Shown piece after piece: positions 25,092 through 37,310 of a stretch of DNA of 64,000 nucleotides. The notes under the pieces were generated by a model. It saw only the letters and a list, made by a program, of their open reading frames with translations. It was not told where the DNA came from and made no database searches. Origin of the DNA: Unio delphinus. Lineage: Eukaryota > Mollusca > Bivalvia > Unionida > Unionidae. The stretch lies in NCBI GenBank assembly GCA_029339505.1, contig JAQISU010000181.1, forward strand, positions 62,001-126,000. The letters run 5' to 3'. Numbering within the stretch: the stretch's first letter is position 1; each line of letters opens with the position of its first letter. The position numbers were made by a program, and so were the translations under genes.

Positions 25092-25433
25092 GAAGAAACT
25101 GCTCTGGTGGCTGAGTGGTTAGATTGTCTTCCACAGAAGTGTGAGGTCATGGGTTCGATCCCTGGCCGAGTCATACAAAGACTTACAAAAGTGGTATTAT
25201 CAGCTACCTTATTTGGTATTCAGCATTAAGAGGTTAGTGTTAGGACTGGTCAACCTGGTGTCAGGGTAATGTAACTGGGTGAGACATCATGCTACATATC
25301 TGCAGCATGATGCCCCACTGCTAGACATCACTATAAACTGCCAGACTGCAGACATCGTAGTGATATGACTGAAAAGTTCTTAAAGCTACGTTAAAAATTC
25401 CCAATCACACACTTTTAAAATTTTAAACGCTTC
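25092..25433 (+). mobile_element. Second tRNA-derived SINE family, near full length
   Basis: tRNA-like head with A box (gtggctgagtggttagat) and B box (gggttcgatccc), a body with ctgcagcatgatgccccactgctagacatc and an acac-rich tail. Related pieces occur at 36647-36770 (head) and 32676-32801 (3' part). Confidence 0.8.
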
Positions 25434-25456
25434 ACAAAAATACATAATTTTTCTTC

Positions 25457-26320
25457 CAATAAATCTGTGTTAAGTGAACATCCAGAAATTGACTTTCAAG
25501 CCAGTAGGAACTATGCAACAGGTTTTATAAAACGACACAGCCACATGCTTCGTTCATGAACAATGATGTCCCAGCATCTCACAGAAGATTTGGACGAGAA
25601 AATAAATATATTCCACAAATTCCTAAAGGCCAGAAGAGAAGAAGATGATTTTGAAGACAAGATGATAATTAACATGGATGACACTCAAATGTACATTGAT
25701 CTCATTCCCAGACGATCATTCCCAGATGAACTGTTGAAAAGAATGGTGTTAAAAGTGTGAGTATTCACATGACTAGTGCAGATAAAAAGCATCTAACCTT
25801 AGTATGTGTAGTTTACACAGCAGATATATATGCTGCTGTCAATGATACTTTTTCGTGGTGTGAGGGAGCCAAAAGAGATTCAGGCACAAAAAGGTAGGAT
25901 CACATGTGTGTAGGAGAAGGGTTGGATTGATGAGGAGGTACTGCTGTTGTGGACTAAAGACATATATCTGAAGTATACAGGACAAGAATGATCACTTTTA
26001 GTGATGGATTGATTCTGGGCACATATTACAGATGCTGTAAAACAGGCCTTGAGAAGGGGTAACAATTTGCCTGCAGTGATTCTGGGAGGATGTACCTCCA
26101 AGCTACAGCCACTAGATGTCAGTGTAAATAAACTGGTCAAGTCCAACATGAGGAAAAGCTGGACAAATTTTATTCATGAAGTAGCAGAGGGCCTTTCCAA
26201 GGAAAATGACAAGACATCTCATATTAAGGATGCAGATAAACAAACAGTTGTGAATTGGATTGTGAAATTAGTAGAATTGCTTCAAGACAAGCCAGATCTG
26301 ATTTGAAAATCTTTTAAAGT
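25457..26320 (+). pseudogene. pogo-type transposase, 5'-truncated (copy A)
   Basis: Frames at 25563-25760 and 26049-26306 together give the core of a pogo DDE transposase: IINMDDTQMYIDLIP with the first catalytic Asp, and ILGGCTSKLQPLDVSVNK before the C-terminal helix region NIVKLVELL-like. Between them the frame is broken (stops in the Trp-Ile-Asp-Glu block near 25915-25935). The 5' boundary at 25457 abuts unrelated sequence after a SINE, whereas copy B continues further upstream. A (TC)n tract follows at 26583-26624. Confidence 0.85.
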
Positions 26321-26579
26321 TTGTGATATTAACAATAACTTGAATGGATGTGAGGACAATATCATAAGAGATAGTTAATGTGATGGCGGCAAGAGTAAAG
26401 AGAATGAAGTTGATGGATTTGTGCCTGAGAAGGTAGAGTGGGCAGTTAAGAATGTGGACAGATTGAAGGATTTAAATTAAATATATTAGCAGCATTCAAG
26501 TTTGTTCAGCAGTACTTGGTTTATGTCAGATATTACTGCTGTGTAAATAAAAGATGTTTGGTTTTGAAATTATTACAGG

Positions 26580-26582
<3 letters not shown>

Positions 26583-26624
<42 letters not shown>
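26583..26624. repeat. (TC)n microsatellite
   Basis: About 21 TC units at the 3' side of the pogo copy; the corresponding tract in copy B (59376-59406) is shorter and interrupted. Confidence 0.95.
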
Positions 26625-26627
<3 letters not shown>

Positions 26628-27414
26628 AAAATATATTTTTATGTAATTACAGTGATTAGTTTCTACTGTGCTCAATAATAGTTAGTTTTGCCAAAACAAA
26701 GTCGTGTAACAAGCACAAATGAAAATATAAACCTTGGCATTTAAAAAAACAACATTGTTGAAGCATAAATTAAAACAGATAAAGTTGAACTCATTTTCAT
26801 ATATATGATTCATTCTTACCTGAACTCATGTTCTTAGCATTGCATTGAGGAAAAAAAGTATAAACAAACAGCACTCACAGCATTTTCTTTTTTTAAAGTT
26901 TTCCTTAATAAAATTTATGTTTGCATTTCTTGACATGTAATTTTCGAATGATTTAGAAGGTGTCCCACAACTTACGACTACATAAAACTGTGACAGTCCC
27001 AGTGCACAAAATAATTACTTGTAAAGTAAATTTTTGGTGTACCAACAAATACAAAAAAATACGGTACCTTACACCTGTTTGATCTGTATTCTGTTTAGAA
27101 GAAAAAGATTGAGTTTTCAGATAGGCATGTCCTGTGTTACAGGATACTGTGAATACAAAAAGCAATAATTTATTTAAAACCTGTCTCAAAACATGCTAAA
27201 AGTATATCAGAATGTGGTTTATTTTTTAAATATAGAGATTATAATAACAACCCACCATGCCTATGGAATATGCAAAGACTTAAAATACATGATACCTGAC
27301 TACAGTAGGGAATACATGTATAGAGATCATATTCTTTACTACCACATGAATTGGACTGAAACAATGCATATGTTACTACCATTGAAGCCTAATAACATAA
27401 GATATATATTTCAG

Positions 27415-27738
27415 GGTCTGCACCTGCATGGAATTTTAAACTTAAAAACATCAGGAAGGCATGGTGGTCTATTGAGGGAGTACTTTTAGAAGAGCTTTCT
27501 CCAAGACATATTCTAGACGTCTTCACTGAAGAGCGCCTTTTATCTCCTGATCAATGCCAGGACCTACGTAAAAAGAAAAGAAGAGAAATGTCAAAAGAAC
27601 TGCTGCAAATATTAAAGGATGATCTCCCAGATGCTTTTTTTGTTCTGCTGAAAGCATTAAAAGAGGATGGTGAAGATGAATTAATCCACTTGTTGACTAA
27701 TATCATAGATGAGAACAAATATGTTGAAGAATTCACTG
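27415..27738 (+). CDS. CARD exon (copy A)
   Basis: 324 nt (108 codons), acceptor atatttcag, donor gtatgt at 27739, phase 1 to phase 1. The domain has a clear CARD layout: a first long helix around residues 11-25 (KNIRKAWWSIEGVLLEEL), a VFTEERLLSPDQCQDLR segment matching the CARD 'VLT..E...I' turn, a basic KKKRRE stretch, then ELLQILKDDLPDAFFVLLKA for helices 4-5 and a closing helix near residue 95. It is about 95% identical to the exon at 60189. It lies within a ~4.7-kb segmental duplication together with pogo and LINE sequence. Confidence 0.85.
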
Positions 27739-28769
27739 GTATGTTAATTTACAAACTTAATTATAATCTGTGTGTAGTTCTACTGGTTTGTGTGATGGTC
27801 CTGCATTTGTCACTTTGTATGCATCATTTGTTTCTAATTACTTATTGCTGCACCTAAACTACTAAATAAATGCAAAGTAATTAAATTTGGCACAGAGTTA
27901 AATTGAAAATAGTGTCCCTTGGACATTTAAGATTGCTGCCATTGCAGCCTTCTTGAAAATCTCCTTATTGCTACACCTACTCTATAAATAGCGTTATCAG
28001 TATGGGGTTTGCACTAATCTACCTCTTACAATGTGAAAGTGGTGTTTACCAGGTGTCCATCATTTAAAATTGTGCTTTAACCAGTCCACTTGAATGAATG
28101 ATCATGTACATTTTGGTTTTCCATTAACAAATGACAAAACTTTGTTATGTTGAGACAAAGATGTCACTTCTGGGACACAGTTAAACCTGTATGTATGATG
28201 TGTGAAACAAGTTAACTTCATATCTTGATACATTTGTCTTTTATTTGCTTAAAGAGATAAGATATAATGTAACTTGTATCATTTTCTGTCCATTATTATT
28301 GAAACTGTTCTGTAAAAGTGTTTAGTTGATGTTTCTTCTTGTTATGGATATATTTTCTCTTAATGCACCTCTTAACAGTCATTGGTTTTAAAGTTCATTG
28401 TAAAGTATTGATGATCAGAAAAAGCTTATGCTTTAAGAAAATTAATTGGGGTTGTTTAGATGTATTCATTTAAAGATACACACATGTAAGTTGAGTCAAG
28501 AAGATCTGAATATATCGTTTGATAATGACTGTTTGGCAATCATAAACTGATAGTTGAAAAAGGATGGTTTTATTAGCTCCACTGGTCATGGGATGGTCTG
28601 TTTATCATCCATCCATTAGCACATGTTTGTTATCAAACTACTTGGAGCATTGCCTGAAACTCATCTTAGGGTCTAGTTGCAAGTTCTAAATGAAACTTAC
28701 ACATCTAATTTGGCCAGCCAGTCACCAAAAGACTTCTTATGTTGTTTGTTGCTTCTAACTGAAAAAAAT

Positions 28770-30420
28770 AATAATAATAATGAGGACTTTGTATAGCACC
28801 TAATCATTAGAAGGTCTAAGTGCTTTACAACATCTATAATGATATGAATATAAAAAAACACCCAAAACAACAAGTACGATCACCATGTAATTGGAAAACA
28901 AAAAAATGCTGAAAATATGTAAAGTAGGAAACATCTTTAGGTCTTTAAGTTTGTTCATGCAGTTAACAAAGGTGAGTTTTAAGAGCACTCTTGAAAGGGA
29001 TCACTGTCTTTCTGTCTAATTTCAATGGGCAATCCATTCCATGATGCTGGGCCCTGGTATGCAAAAAAATCGTCCATATGACTTCGTTTTCACAGTGGGA
29101 ATAATGAGTATACGATTGTCAGTAGAAGAGCGTATGTATCTTGCTGGTGTGTACACATGGGTGAGTCCAGATAGCTATGCTGGACTGGAGTCCATCAGTG
29201 AAATGTAGCACAGAGAACACATTTTGTGTTTAATTCTGGATCAAATGAATAGCAAGTGTAGGGTAGAGAGCAGCTTAAAGGTGTGCTCTGATCATGGTAC
29301 TATGAAGACAATCCGAATAGCTGTGTTTTGAACTTTATGACGTTTCTGGAGTAGATATTGAGATGAACCAGACAGAATTGAGTTATAGTCTTGAATGTAC
29401 TAATGAACACACAAGTGTTTTAGTGGCATCAACTGAAAGATATTTACGAATGGAACTGATGCGTCTCAATTCAAGATATGCAGCCTTGCATATGTTCATG
29501 ACATGTTGGTGCAATGTGAGAGTACTGTCAAGAGTAACGCCTAGGTTCCGTACTGACTGTGAGAATTTAATGTTGGTGTTGCTGATATTTATTGTCTGAG
29601 ATAAAGGATGTGAATGAGAAAGTTCTTTTGTTGTGATCAGAATGGTCTCAGTTTTATCAACATTCATCTTCAGCTTGTTACATGTCATCCTTGATTTCAC
29701 ATAAAATATGCACCTCTCTACTCCATGGATGGTAGCATCAACTTCAGTTGGGTAGCTATACTTGTATGATTGGGGGTCATCAGCATACAGTTGGTGAGAT
29801 ACTGGGTGATCTATGACATTTGAAGTGGCTGACTGTATGGAATGAAGACAACAGGTCCAGCAACAGTCCCCTGTGGAACACCACAATATAAATGAACCGG
29901 GCTGGAGTTTATTCCCTTTGCAGATACAATTTGTGTCCTGTTGACTAAGTAGGAATTAAACCACTGTAAGGCTGAATCATGAATGCCAAAGAGATGCTGG
30001 AGACAATGAAGTAATATATCATGGTCTATGGTGTCAAATGCTGCAGAGAAATGCAGTAGGGTGAGGACTGTAATCTTACCGCTATCCAAAGCAGTGAGAA
30101 TGTCATACAATACTTTTATAAGAGTAGTTTCAGTACTGTGACAAGGGCAATATACAGACTGTACATTGCTAAAAGAATATTTGAGTTCAAATCAGATACA
30201 GGTTGGGTTAGAACAACTTTTTCTAAGATTTTTTTTATATGAACAAGAGATTAGAAAAAACGGGGCAGTAGTTCTTTAAATCATTATCTTCAAGTGTTGG
30301 TTTCTTTAGCAAAGAGTTTTGAAAAATGATGGAAATTCTGCGGATGAGAGAGATATTATAACATCAGTTAGTGAAGGCAATATTTTTTTCTCAGCACTCA
30401 AGTTGCAATGATATTGCTGA
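28770..30420 (-). mobile_element. L2/CR1-like LINE, 5'-truncated
   Basis: Minus-strand frames give reverse transcriptase blocks in order: a decayed LLKKPTLEDNDLKNY-like start near 30280, then FSAAFDTIDHDILLHCL (motif A), GVPQGTVAGPVVF (motif B), QLYADDPQSYKYS (YADD active site) and NLGVTLDSTLTLHQHV, ending in a tail with a (TTA)n run near 28772-28785. Frameshift between 29811 and 29886 and stops downstream. The (ATT)n 3' end is typical of L2-type elements. Confidence 0.88.
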
Positions 30421-30533
30421 TCTGTTGTTGAATGGCCATCAGTGTAGCCATCTTTAAAATCTTGCTATGTTTGCAAAAATATTGCTTATATACCATCAAA
30501 ATAGGCCACCATTACAAAAGTTTAAATGTGGGG

Positions 30534-30645
30534 CTCCGAGTGGATGAGTGGTCTAAAGCATTCTCTGTCACGGATCATTGCCATCTCATCTTGGTGTGGG
30601 TTCGAGTCTAAGATTCGGCTAATGTAGTCATGGTGTCTAAGTGCT
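30534..30645 (+). mobile_element. SINE fragment, tRNA-like head
   Basis: Same head as the SINEs at 21302 and 49872 (gagtggtctaaagc; gggttcgagtctaagattcggct) but a different 3' end (catggtgtctaagtgctacgaa), which recurs alone at about 56917-56945. No duplication recognised at its ends. Confidence 0.7.
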
Positions 30646-30649
30646 ACGA

Positions 30650-32003
30650 ACTACTTTTTTAAAAAAAGATGTCTTCTGCTGTGCATGATTGACTTGTTAT
30701 AAAATCCAAGAACCATAAGAAAAGCAGTATATAATAAAAAGAAATTTACTTGTAAAGCAACTTAGGATCTCTCCAATTTGGTAACACCAAACAAAACATC
30801 TTCACACACACATACACACATCAAGCTATTTCATGCAGCTCCAGACACACAGGCAATAAACATCTCTGGCCACACAAAACCAAACTGAAGTTCTGCTGCA
30901 AAGCCAGCAAAACCCAGAGATGTGTTATGTCAGACTGGTTTCTTTTAGCAGTGTCAATAACCCACAATTTGCCCCAGTTGAATCAAATATAATAGTGCGA
31001 TTGCAAATGAGAACTCTTGCATTTAAGAACTGCTGGGTTCATTCATCAGACCATATGCTATTCCACAAAATTATTTCCCTGCAGCATATCATTGCACTAG
31101 AGGTAGCAACACTTGGCGTATTTCCAGGACAGAAATTATAAATTTCCAAGACAATCAGAATTAGACATTTCCTGATGTCACTACAGTCTTCATTAGATCT
31201 GTAACCATTAGGCATATTGTATTGCACAAAATCATACCATTGCCTACTAGAAAACATTTCCAAATTAGAACTGATGAAAGTTAAAACTTGACCTTATAAA
31301 ATATATTAATTATTTAGTGTCAATTTCATATGACAACCATCAATTAAATGTGACCAACATCCTAGTATAATATTGTGTCTTGGATCAAGTGAAATTAGAA
31401 TATATAAGATGAGGTAAACAAATATTCATTCTCATGTTAAGTCAGTCTTTATTGTTTACTGTTGTATTCAGATATAATTTGAGAGGTATCGTTTAAATTA
31501 TTCATTGGAATTACAATGTGCTCATTGACTTCTTTGGATTAAAACATTACTTTAGGATGATTGTGAATTCATTCAGAGATATTCTGAATTATATTGTTTT
31601 CACACATCAAAGACTTTTGGTACATGTGCACATTCAAAATTTTATACATCAGTGCATTCAATAAAAGAATTCCTTTTTAACATTCTAAACATTTGGGACT
31701 TTGATAGAACTTGTATGATTTTCATTTAGTTGATAATACTGTTAAGTTTCCAAAGTTTTCACTTTGTAAATTGCAGAACTAAATTATTTGTTAATTTACT
31801 GAGCTGGTTGGTTTTGCATCTTTATGTTTCTTAGTTTTAAACCACAGAGTTGTAACAGAAAAATCTTATATTTTTCAAAAATGAGTCAATGAACTGAATT
31901 CCAAAACTGTCTGTACAGGTTACATGTTAACCAGTAAGAGACCCAGCTTATCTAGCTTTTCTGGTGTATGAATATAGCTTTCTGCTTTGTTTTCTTTCAC
32001 TAG
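30650..32003. other. Intron, nothing recognised
   Basis: No exon or repeat identified between the SINE fragment and the TRADD-N-like exon. Confidence 0.45.
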
Positions 32004-32291
32004 GGCTGGAAAATCAAGGCATCTGGTATTACCTCCAGGAGAGGATACAAAGGTCTAAAGAGTATGTAACCATACTTTTCAGAAAACTTAGAATGTTGCT
32101 CATGGAGGCAAGTGAAGGATCACTAGTTTTGAAATTTGTGACCTTGGACAACTTTGATGTCAAATTATTGAAGCTAGAGGCTGTAAAGACAAAATTATGG
32201 GATATGATCAAGACATTATGTCCTGAATATCAAGACATATTTAAGGAGCCAGAGCATTTAACCATCTTCTTTAAACCATTGAGCAACACAG
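32004..32291 (+). CDS. Possible TRADD-N-like domain exon
   Basis: 288 nt (96 codons), acceptor ctttcactag, donor gtaatg at 32292, phase 1 to phase 1. Around residues 38-46 the motif EGSLVLKFV is followed by a helix (LLKLEAVKTKLWDMIKTL). A Gly-Ser-hydrophobic strand followed by a helix is characteristic of the TRADD N-terminal-like domain seen in invertebrate immune proteins together with CARD and DEATH modules. The family call is tentative; the exon itself is well supported by length, phase and composition. A (TATG)n microsatellite follows ~100 nt into the next intron. Confidence 0.68.
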
Positions 32292-32394
32292 GTAATGAAT
32301 GTTTGTTGAGTATATTATATTTGCCACATTTGGCCTGATCAGGAATAGGAGAAAGAAAGGGAAAGGTTTTGATAGTGAAAATGTGTCAGACTAT

Positions 32395-32582
32395 GTATGT
32401 ATGTATGTATGTATGTATGTATGTATGTATGTATGTATGTATGTATGTATGTATGTATGTATGTTTTGTATGTATGTTTATCTGCATGTATGTATGTATG
32501 TATGTATGTATGTATGTATGTATGTATGTATGTATGTATGTATGTATGTATGTTTTGTATGTATGTATGTATGTTTATCTGC

Positions 32583-32615
<33 letters not shown>

Positions 32616-32646
32616 TGTATGTATGTATGTATGTATGTATGTATGT
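32395..32646. repeat. (TATG)n microsatellite, three blocks
   Basis: Three long ATGT-unit blocks separated by two similar interruptions (tttgtatgtatgtttatctgcatg at ~32463 and ~32552), so the array grew partly by duplicating a composite unit. Long open frames over it in all phases are artefacts. The SINE 3' end at 32676 follows directly. Confidence 0.95.
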
Positions 32647-33229
32647 GCTGTTGTACGTTTGATTTTCAATCAAACCTTTATCTGCAGCATGATGACCCAG
32701 TGCTAGACATCACTATAAACTGTCACACTGGACATTGTAGCAATGTGACTGAACAATTGTTAAAGCTACATTAAAAATCCAAATCACACACACACACACA
32801 ACTCAGAAGAAAAGAGTTCATATTTTCCCATACAAATATAGTAACTATTTTATTATAAATTCATTTTACGTTTCTACCTGTGGCTGAATAAGGAAAAAAA
32901 ACACTATGATAAGAAATAAAAGATATGAATTTTATGCAGGATTCCAAATTAAAAACACAACCATAGAATAAATGTATTAATGTGCACATAGAATCCCTTT
33001 GCAACCATTAAATTTGGTTGCACACTCAGCCATTTGTTTCAAATTTTTTTTTATTGTTTTTATCAACTTGAAATTGAAATTTTGAGTCATATTATGAATA
33101 AAATGCACCTTGAAATAGTATTTCCAGGTAGTTTAGAATGGATGAATTTTGCTTTTCTGTCAATAAAACTAAATTTGCTTTTATAGTTTTGATGGTTTGG
33201 CATTATTAGGGTCATTTCTATACGATGTA

Positions 33230-36200
33230 CATGCGATTAAACCTGTGGAGGGTGTAACAAGATAACCAGGATGGATTTCAGATTTATGGCAGACTACTTT
33301 TGATAGTGATAAAAAAAAATGTTTAATAATGAATGACACGAATGAGGAGATTATGATTAATATATGTGTATTATATTCAAATATTGGATCAATTACCATA
33401 ATCCGCTTGAACTTAATAATGGATATTCAAATAAATGACCTTAACTAGTACAAGGACATGGGGTGCTTGATTAACAGTGATTTCACAATGAAAGAATGTG
33501 CTTTACTGAAATAGTTAAAACTGTGGTATTTTAGTCAAATAGTAAAAATGATGAAAACTCAAGGAAAAGATGTACAAAATATCTTTACAGTCCCCAAAAT
33601 ACACTGCGTATAAGAAACCCCAAAATTTATCCCATATCTAAAAGATTGCATGTATGGAGTTATACATTCCGTCAACAGCACACATGGCTACCAGTCATAC
33701 TGGTCAATCAAGCAGTCAGTTTTCCAGGTTGATCAATCAAGCAGTTAGCACTCACCAATATTGGTCTGTAAAGCCCGATAACCTGATGCTGAACTGTTTA
33801 CTCAGCATTATGGCTGTATTTGTTCATTGTCACAGCTGCTATGGTCAACTTCTATGGTTAGCTCTTCAGCTGGTACCACATTGACTCCAATCACTCCGAT
33901 AACTTACACTGATCAATCCAATCACTCTGATCACTCCAATCACTCTGGTCAGCTGAAGATACATCTTTACATCAAACAATGTCTACTATGAATGACATTC
34001 AAATACGATAAAACTGAATGATGTTATATACATTAGAGCCTAACCAGAAATCGCCTCAGACGTTCGCTTAGGCCGAATATCCGACATTTAAAAAAAAGTT
34101 ATTTAATACATAATAATTTTATTTAATAATAAAAATTTTCATCTTATAGGAGATATATAAGGTATACGGTACACGAAAAGTTGAAGCTTCGCATACGATA
34201 ATGAAACAAATGGTACTCTCTGGACCCACACCTACTACTTGGTTCGTACCCGGATCCAGCAAATAGTACATCCAAATACTCGGATTTGGTACTTTTCGAA
34301 AATTATCAACTCGGTTATGGCCCTAATGTACATAAAGCTATACAGATTACATTATCTGCACAATAGTTACGAAACAATACACAAGTTCAGAAGTGAACCT
34401 AACCATGCCCGATGTAACGAGATAATCTGGTGGGATTTTGGATTTATAACACAACACAATTGATGGTGATCCAAGTGCAATGATTTAATGACAAATGTTT
34501 GAATGAAAATTTATGATAATTAAGATGTGCATGAATATGATCAAAACATTCGATCAGTTAACATAAAATACACAGACTTTGAAAATACAAATAAATGAAT
34601 CTACACAGTAGAAAGACATAGGTGAATGTAGTATAATGTATTCACTCAAATAGTGAAATTATGTAAACAAATAGGAACAAATATGCAAATTATCTCTACA
34701 GTCCCAAAAACACACTGGGTTTTACGAATCTCAAAATTTAGCCCACGGCTAAAAGATTACATGCATTAAGTTATACACTCTGTCAATAGCACACTTGGCT
34801 ACAAGTTACAGTTTCCTACAGAACTGTCCGTAGGGAGGAGGTTGTCATTGCAAGAATCAGAATCGGTCATACATACATTACCCACTCCCACATACTAAAA
34901 GGTGAAGATCGACCAGAGTATGTTTCTTGCAATGAACCATTCACTGTTAAGCACTTTATGACCGAGTGTTCCGACCTGCAACCTGCGCGTGCTAAATGCT
35001 ATAATGTATATGACATGAAGGAAGTTTTTTGATACTATGCAAATCACTTGTATTTTAGATTTCCTAAAGGAAGTAAATCTCTATTTTAAACTATAACTTG
35101 TATGCCATCACCTAGAATATTTTTATCTAATACAAATACCACCTCTTATTTACAACATCTTATTATCAACATACATCATTTACATCTCCCGTTGATTGGG
35201 GAGCTTCATATTTTCCTGTTACCAACATCTTACCATTTTATATTTAACTATTATGGTTTTTTATATCGCTGGTTGATGTTAAACCTTTCTTATTTTTAAA
35301 CAGCTAACCTATTGTATGGTGCTAAATAGCCTAAAAGTGCTGGTGTGCCGTTAAAATTCAAACAAACAAACAAAACTACATTTTACATTGGTGAATCAAG
35401 CCTTCAGTATTCCATGTTGATAAATTAAGCAATATTTATAATGCCGTATACTTTGCATGATACAGGCATATACAATAAAACGTAATGACGTTATATTTTT
35501 GGTAAGCTATACAGATTACATTATTGGCACAATTACAAAACTACACAAGTTCCGAAGTGAATCTAACCATGCCTGATAATCTTTTATACACAGATAATGC
35601 CTGTGCTTTGAAAATGATTGGTTTTTCTCATTGAAAGTACTTTGCACTGCGGCATAGGATGAACTCACTATTTTGAAATGTTGTACCATATGTATATGTA
35701 CATCATTGTTCAAAAAAAGAAAACCAGAGTATGTGCATTTAATAAATAAAAGAATTCATACAATTTCGTGACACCCAATAAGAATCCTATGGTACTAAAT
35801 GTTTCTTTAAAATTCAAGTTTATATTGCTAATATAATTCTCATGCTAATTAACAAAACAATAATAAAAGATATTTGCATTATACTGCTAAAGCCAAAGCT
35901 ACATAGCAAATATACCCCCAAAAATGTGGTAGTACAATAGGTATAATTTATACACAAGAAATAATAACTCACATACCTCTACAGCTGAAGATGTGCAAGT
36001 CCTTAAAGTAAACTGCTCACTGACAAGACGTTCCATAATTTGTAGATTTAGTCTTACAGTGAGGTATTTATACACAGACGATGTTGCCATACATCATGTG
36101 TTCGCTGGAAGCAATCGGTTCTTCCCATCGAAAGCACTTTGCATGTGCAGCATAGGATGAAACAAACTCACTATTTTGAAATATTAGTCAATATACATAA

Positions 36201-36290
36201 ATCAACCTTGGGTATTGTTGTACACAAAAACGAAACCAGAGTACATGTATTTAATAAATTAAAGGATTTATACAATTCCATGACCGGGAA
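33230..36290. repeat. Cluster of diverged direct repeats
   Basis: About 33230-33720 resembles 34390-34815 (shared tctacagtccc..aaa.acactg, aaaagatt.catg, ggctac.agt). About 35580-35770 resembles 36063-36285 (tttatacacagat, gaaagcactttgca, gcataggatgaa, actcactattttgaaat). 34340-34410 resembles 35505-35575. No coding potential apart from the LINE tail. Confidence 0.6.
34812..35378 (+). mobile_element. LINE 3' end with terminal reverse-transcriptase-associated domain
   Basis: Short frame reads RREVVIARIRIGHTYITHSH, then ECSDLQPARAKCYN, the conserved C-terminus (RNase H and CCHC-like tail region) of I/Jockey-type LINEs, followed by a 3'UTR and an (caaa)n tail at 35362-35376. Severely 5'-truncated insertion into one of the repeats of this cluster. 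Confidence 0.7.
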
Positions 36291-36646
36291 TGGACTTGAT
36301 ACACCTGCCTTTCTGATCTGACAGTGATTGCTTGGAATGATAATGTGCAAAAAATATTATGAATTCTTTGAATTGAAATTCTGAGAAAGATGTTATATAA
36401 TATGGCATTTATTTTTGTTTTTAGTGCAGTAATAAGAATGTGATTTCTGTTGGAAATGTAGATTTCTTTAGCCGAAATTAAAGTACAATTTTGCGGTGTC
36501 TATCAAGTTTTGGAACACTTGTAATTTGGATTTGCAGAACTTAGAAAGTACTTTTTTAAAGGAAATTTAAGATGCTAAATTGTAAGTATATTTATTGCTA
36601 TTGTTATTACCAGCTAATAAAGACATGTTTATTCCCTGTCACTTGG

Positions 36647-36770
36647 AGACCGCTCCGGTGGCCTAGCAATTACAGTGTCTGCCTCAGATGCAGGAGGTCG
36701 TGGGTGTGATCCCCGGCTGAGTCTTACCAAAGACTTACAAAAATGGTACTAACAGCTGCCTCACTAGGCT
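36647..36770 (+). mobile_element. SINE head fragment
   Basis: tRNA-like start (ctccggtggcctagcaatta; gggtgtgatccccggctgag) matching the SINE at 25092; truncated after agctgcctca. Not a functional tRNA. Confidence 0.7.
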
Positions 36771-37202
36771 GTTTTTTAATTCATATATTTTGTATCATTA
36801 AATGACTTAGAAAACTTAAAAATGTGTCATTTTTAATAAAATGTCAGCAAAATTCAGAATGAAGGTAGAAATATAAGATCTGCTGTTTGATCTACCATTC
36901 ACAATTTTCATGCAAGCTAAACAATTACGTTTTTTTATGAACTTAATAAAAACATTTGACTTGCAAGAAGGACATATAAACCTAAATTACATAGTGTCTC
37001 TAAAATTCCATCTTGATTTATCATAATATTCCTGATAGCATAGATTTGATTGACTTGGTTTAATCTGCATGAAGCAAACATTAAACAAAGATGCTGGATT
37101 CCATTTAAGTCAAAATGTGCTTTAGGAATAAGTCATTTTCTTTAATACAAATCAATCAACCAAAATTGGTGTGAAAATTAAGTTTATCAGTTTATCTTCC
37201 AG

Positions 37203-37250
37203 ACAGAGCAGAGATATATTTCTACCTGGAAACAAGGAAAGAAAAGGAAG
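37203..37250 (+). CDS. Mini-exon with triplicated donor region
   Basis: 48 nt (16 codons), acceptor atcttccag, donor gtatgt at 37251, phase 1 to phase 1. The peptide is charged (ends ETRKEKEG). The last 10 exon bases and the first 15 intron bases form a 25-bp unit repeated nearly three times (37241-37310), so the donor is present three times. Only the first keeps the frame open: extension meets TGA at once. Short exon, so moderate confidence. Confidence 0.5.
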
Positions 37251-37310
37251 GTATGTGATAATAAAGAAAAGGAAGGTATGTGATAATAAAGAAAAGGATG
37301 GTATGTGATA
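37241..37310. repeat. 25-bp tandem repeat over a splice donor
   Basis: Unit gaaaaggaaggtatgtgata ataaa at 37241 and 37266, and a partial third from 37291 (gaaaaggatggtatgtgata). Each contains a consensus donor AG/GTATGT. Confidence 0.95.

Larger units (their letters stand above)
25457..30165. repeat. Segmental duplication, copy A
   Basis: Near-identical over about 4.7 kb to 58248-63025: pogo fragment, TC tract, CARD exon, downstream intron and an L2-like LINE all occur in the same order, orientation and spacing. Copy B has an extra ~75 bp near 61500-61574 and longer (AAT)n. Confidence 0.9.

Noticed and set aside
25092..25170. tRNA-like sequence with A and B boxes
   Set aside because: Acceptor and anticodon arms do not pair properly, and it continues into a SINE body shared with other loci; not a functional tRNA gene. 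The same holds for 21302, 30534, 36647 and 49872.
29363..29599. Plus-strand frame over the LINE
   Set aside because: Antisense shadow of the LINE reverse transcriptase.
32299..32706. Long Met-Tyr-Val-Cys repeat frames
   Set aside because: Translation of the (TATG)n array; open in several frames and on both strands, as expected of a repeat not divisible by three without stops.
37266..37310. Second and third AG/GTATGT donors as productive splice sites
   Set aside because: Each adds an immediate TGA in frame, so they cannot yield the full protein; kept only as a regulatory possibility.
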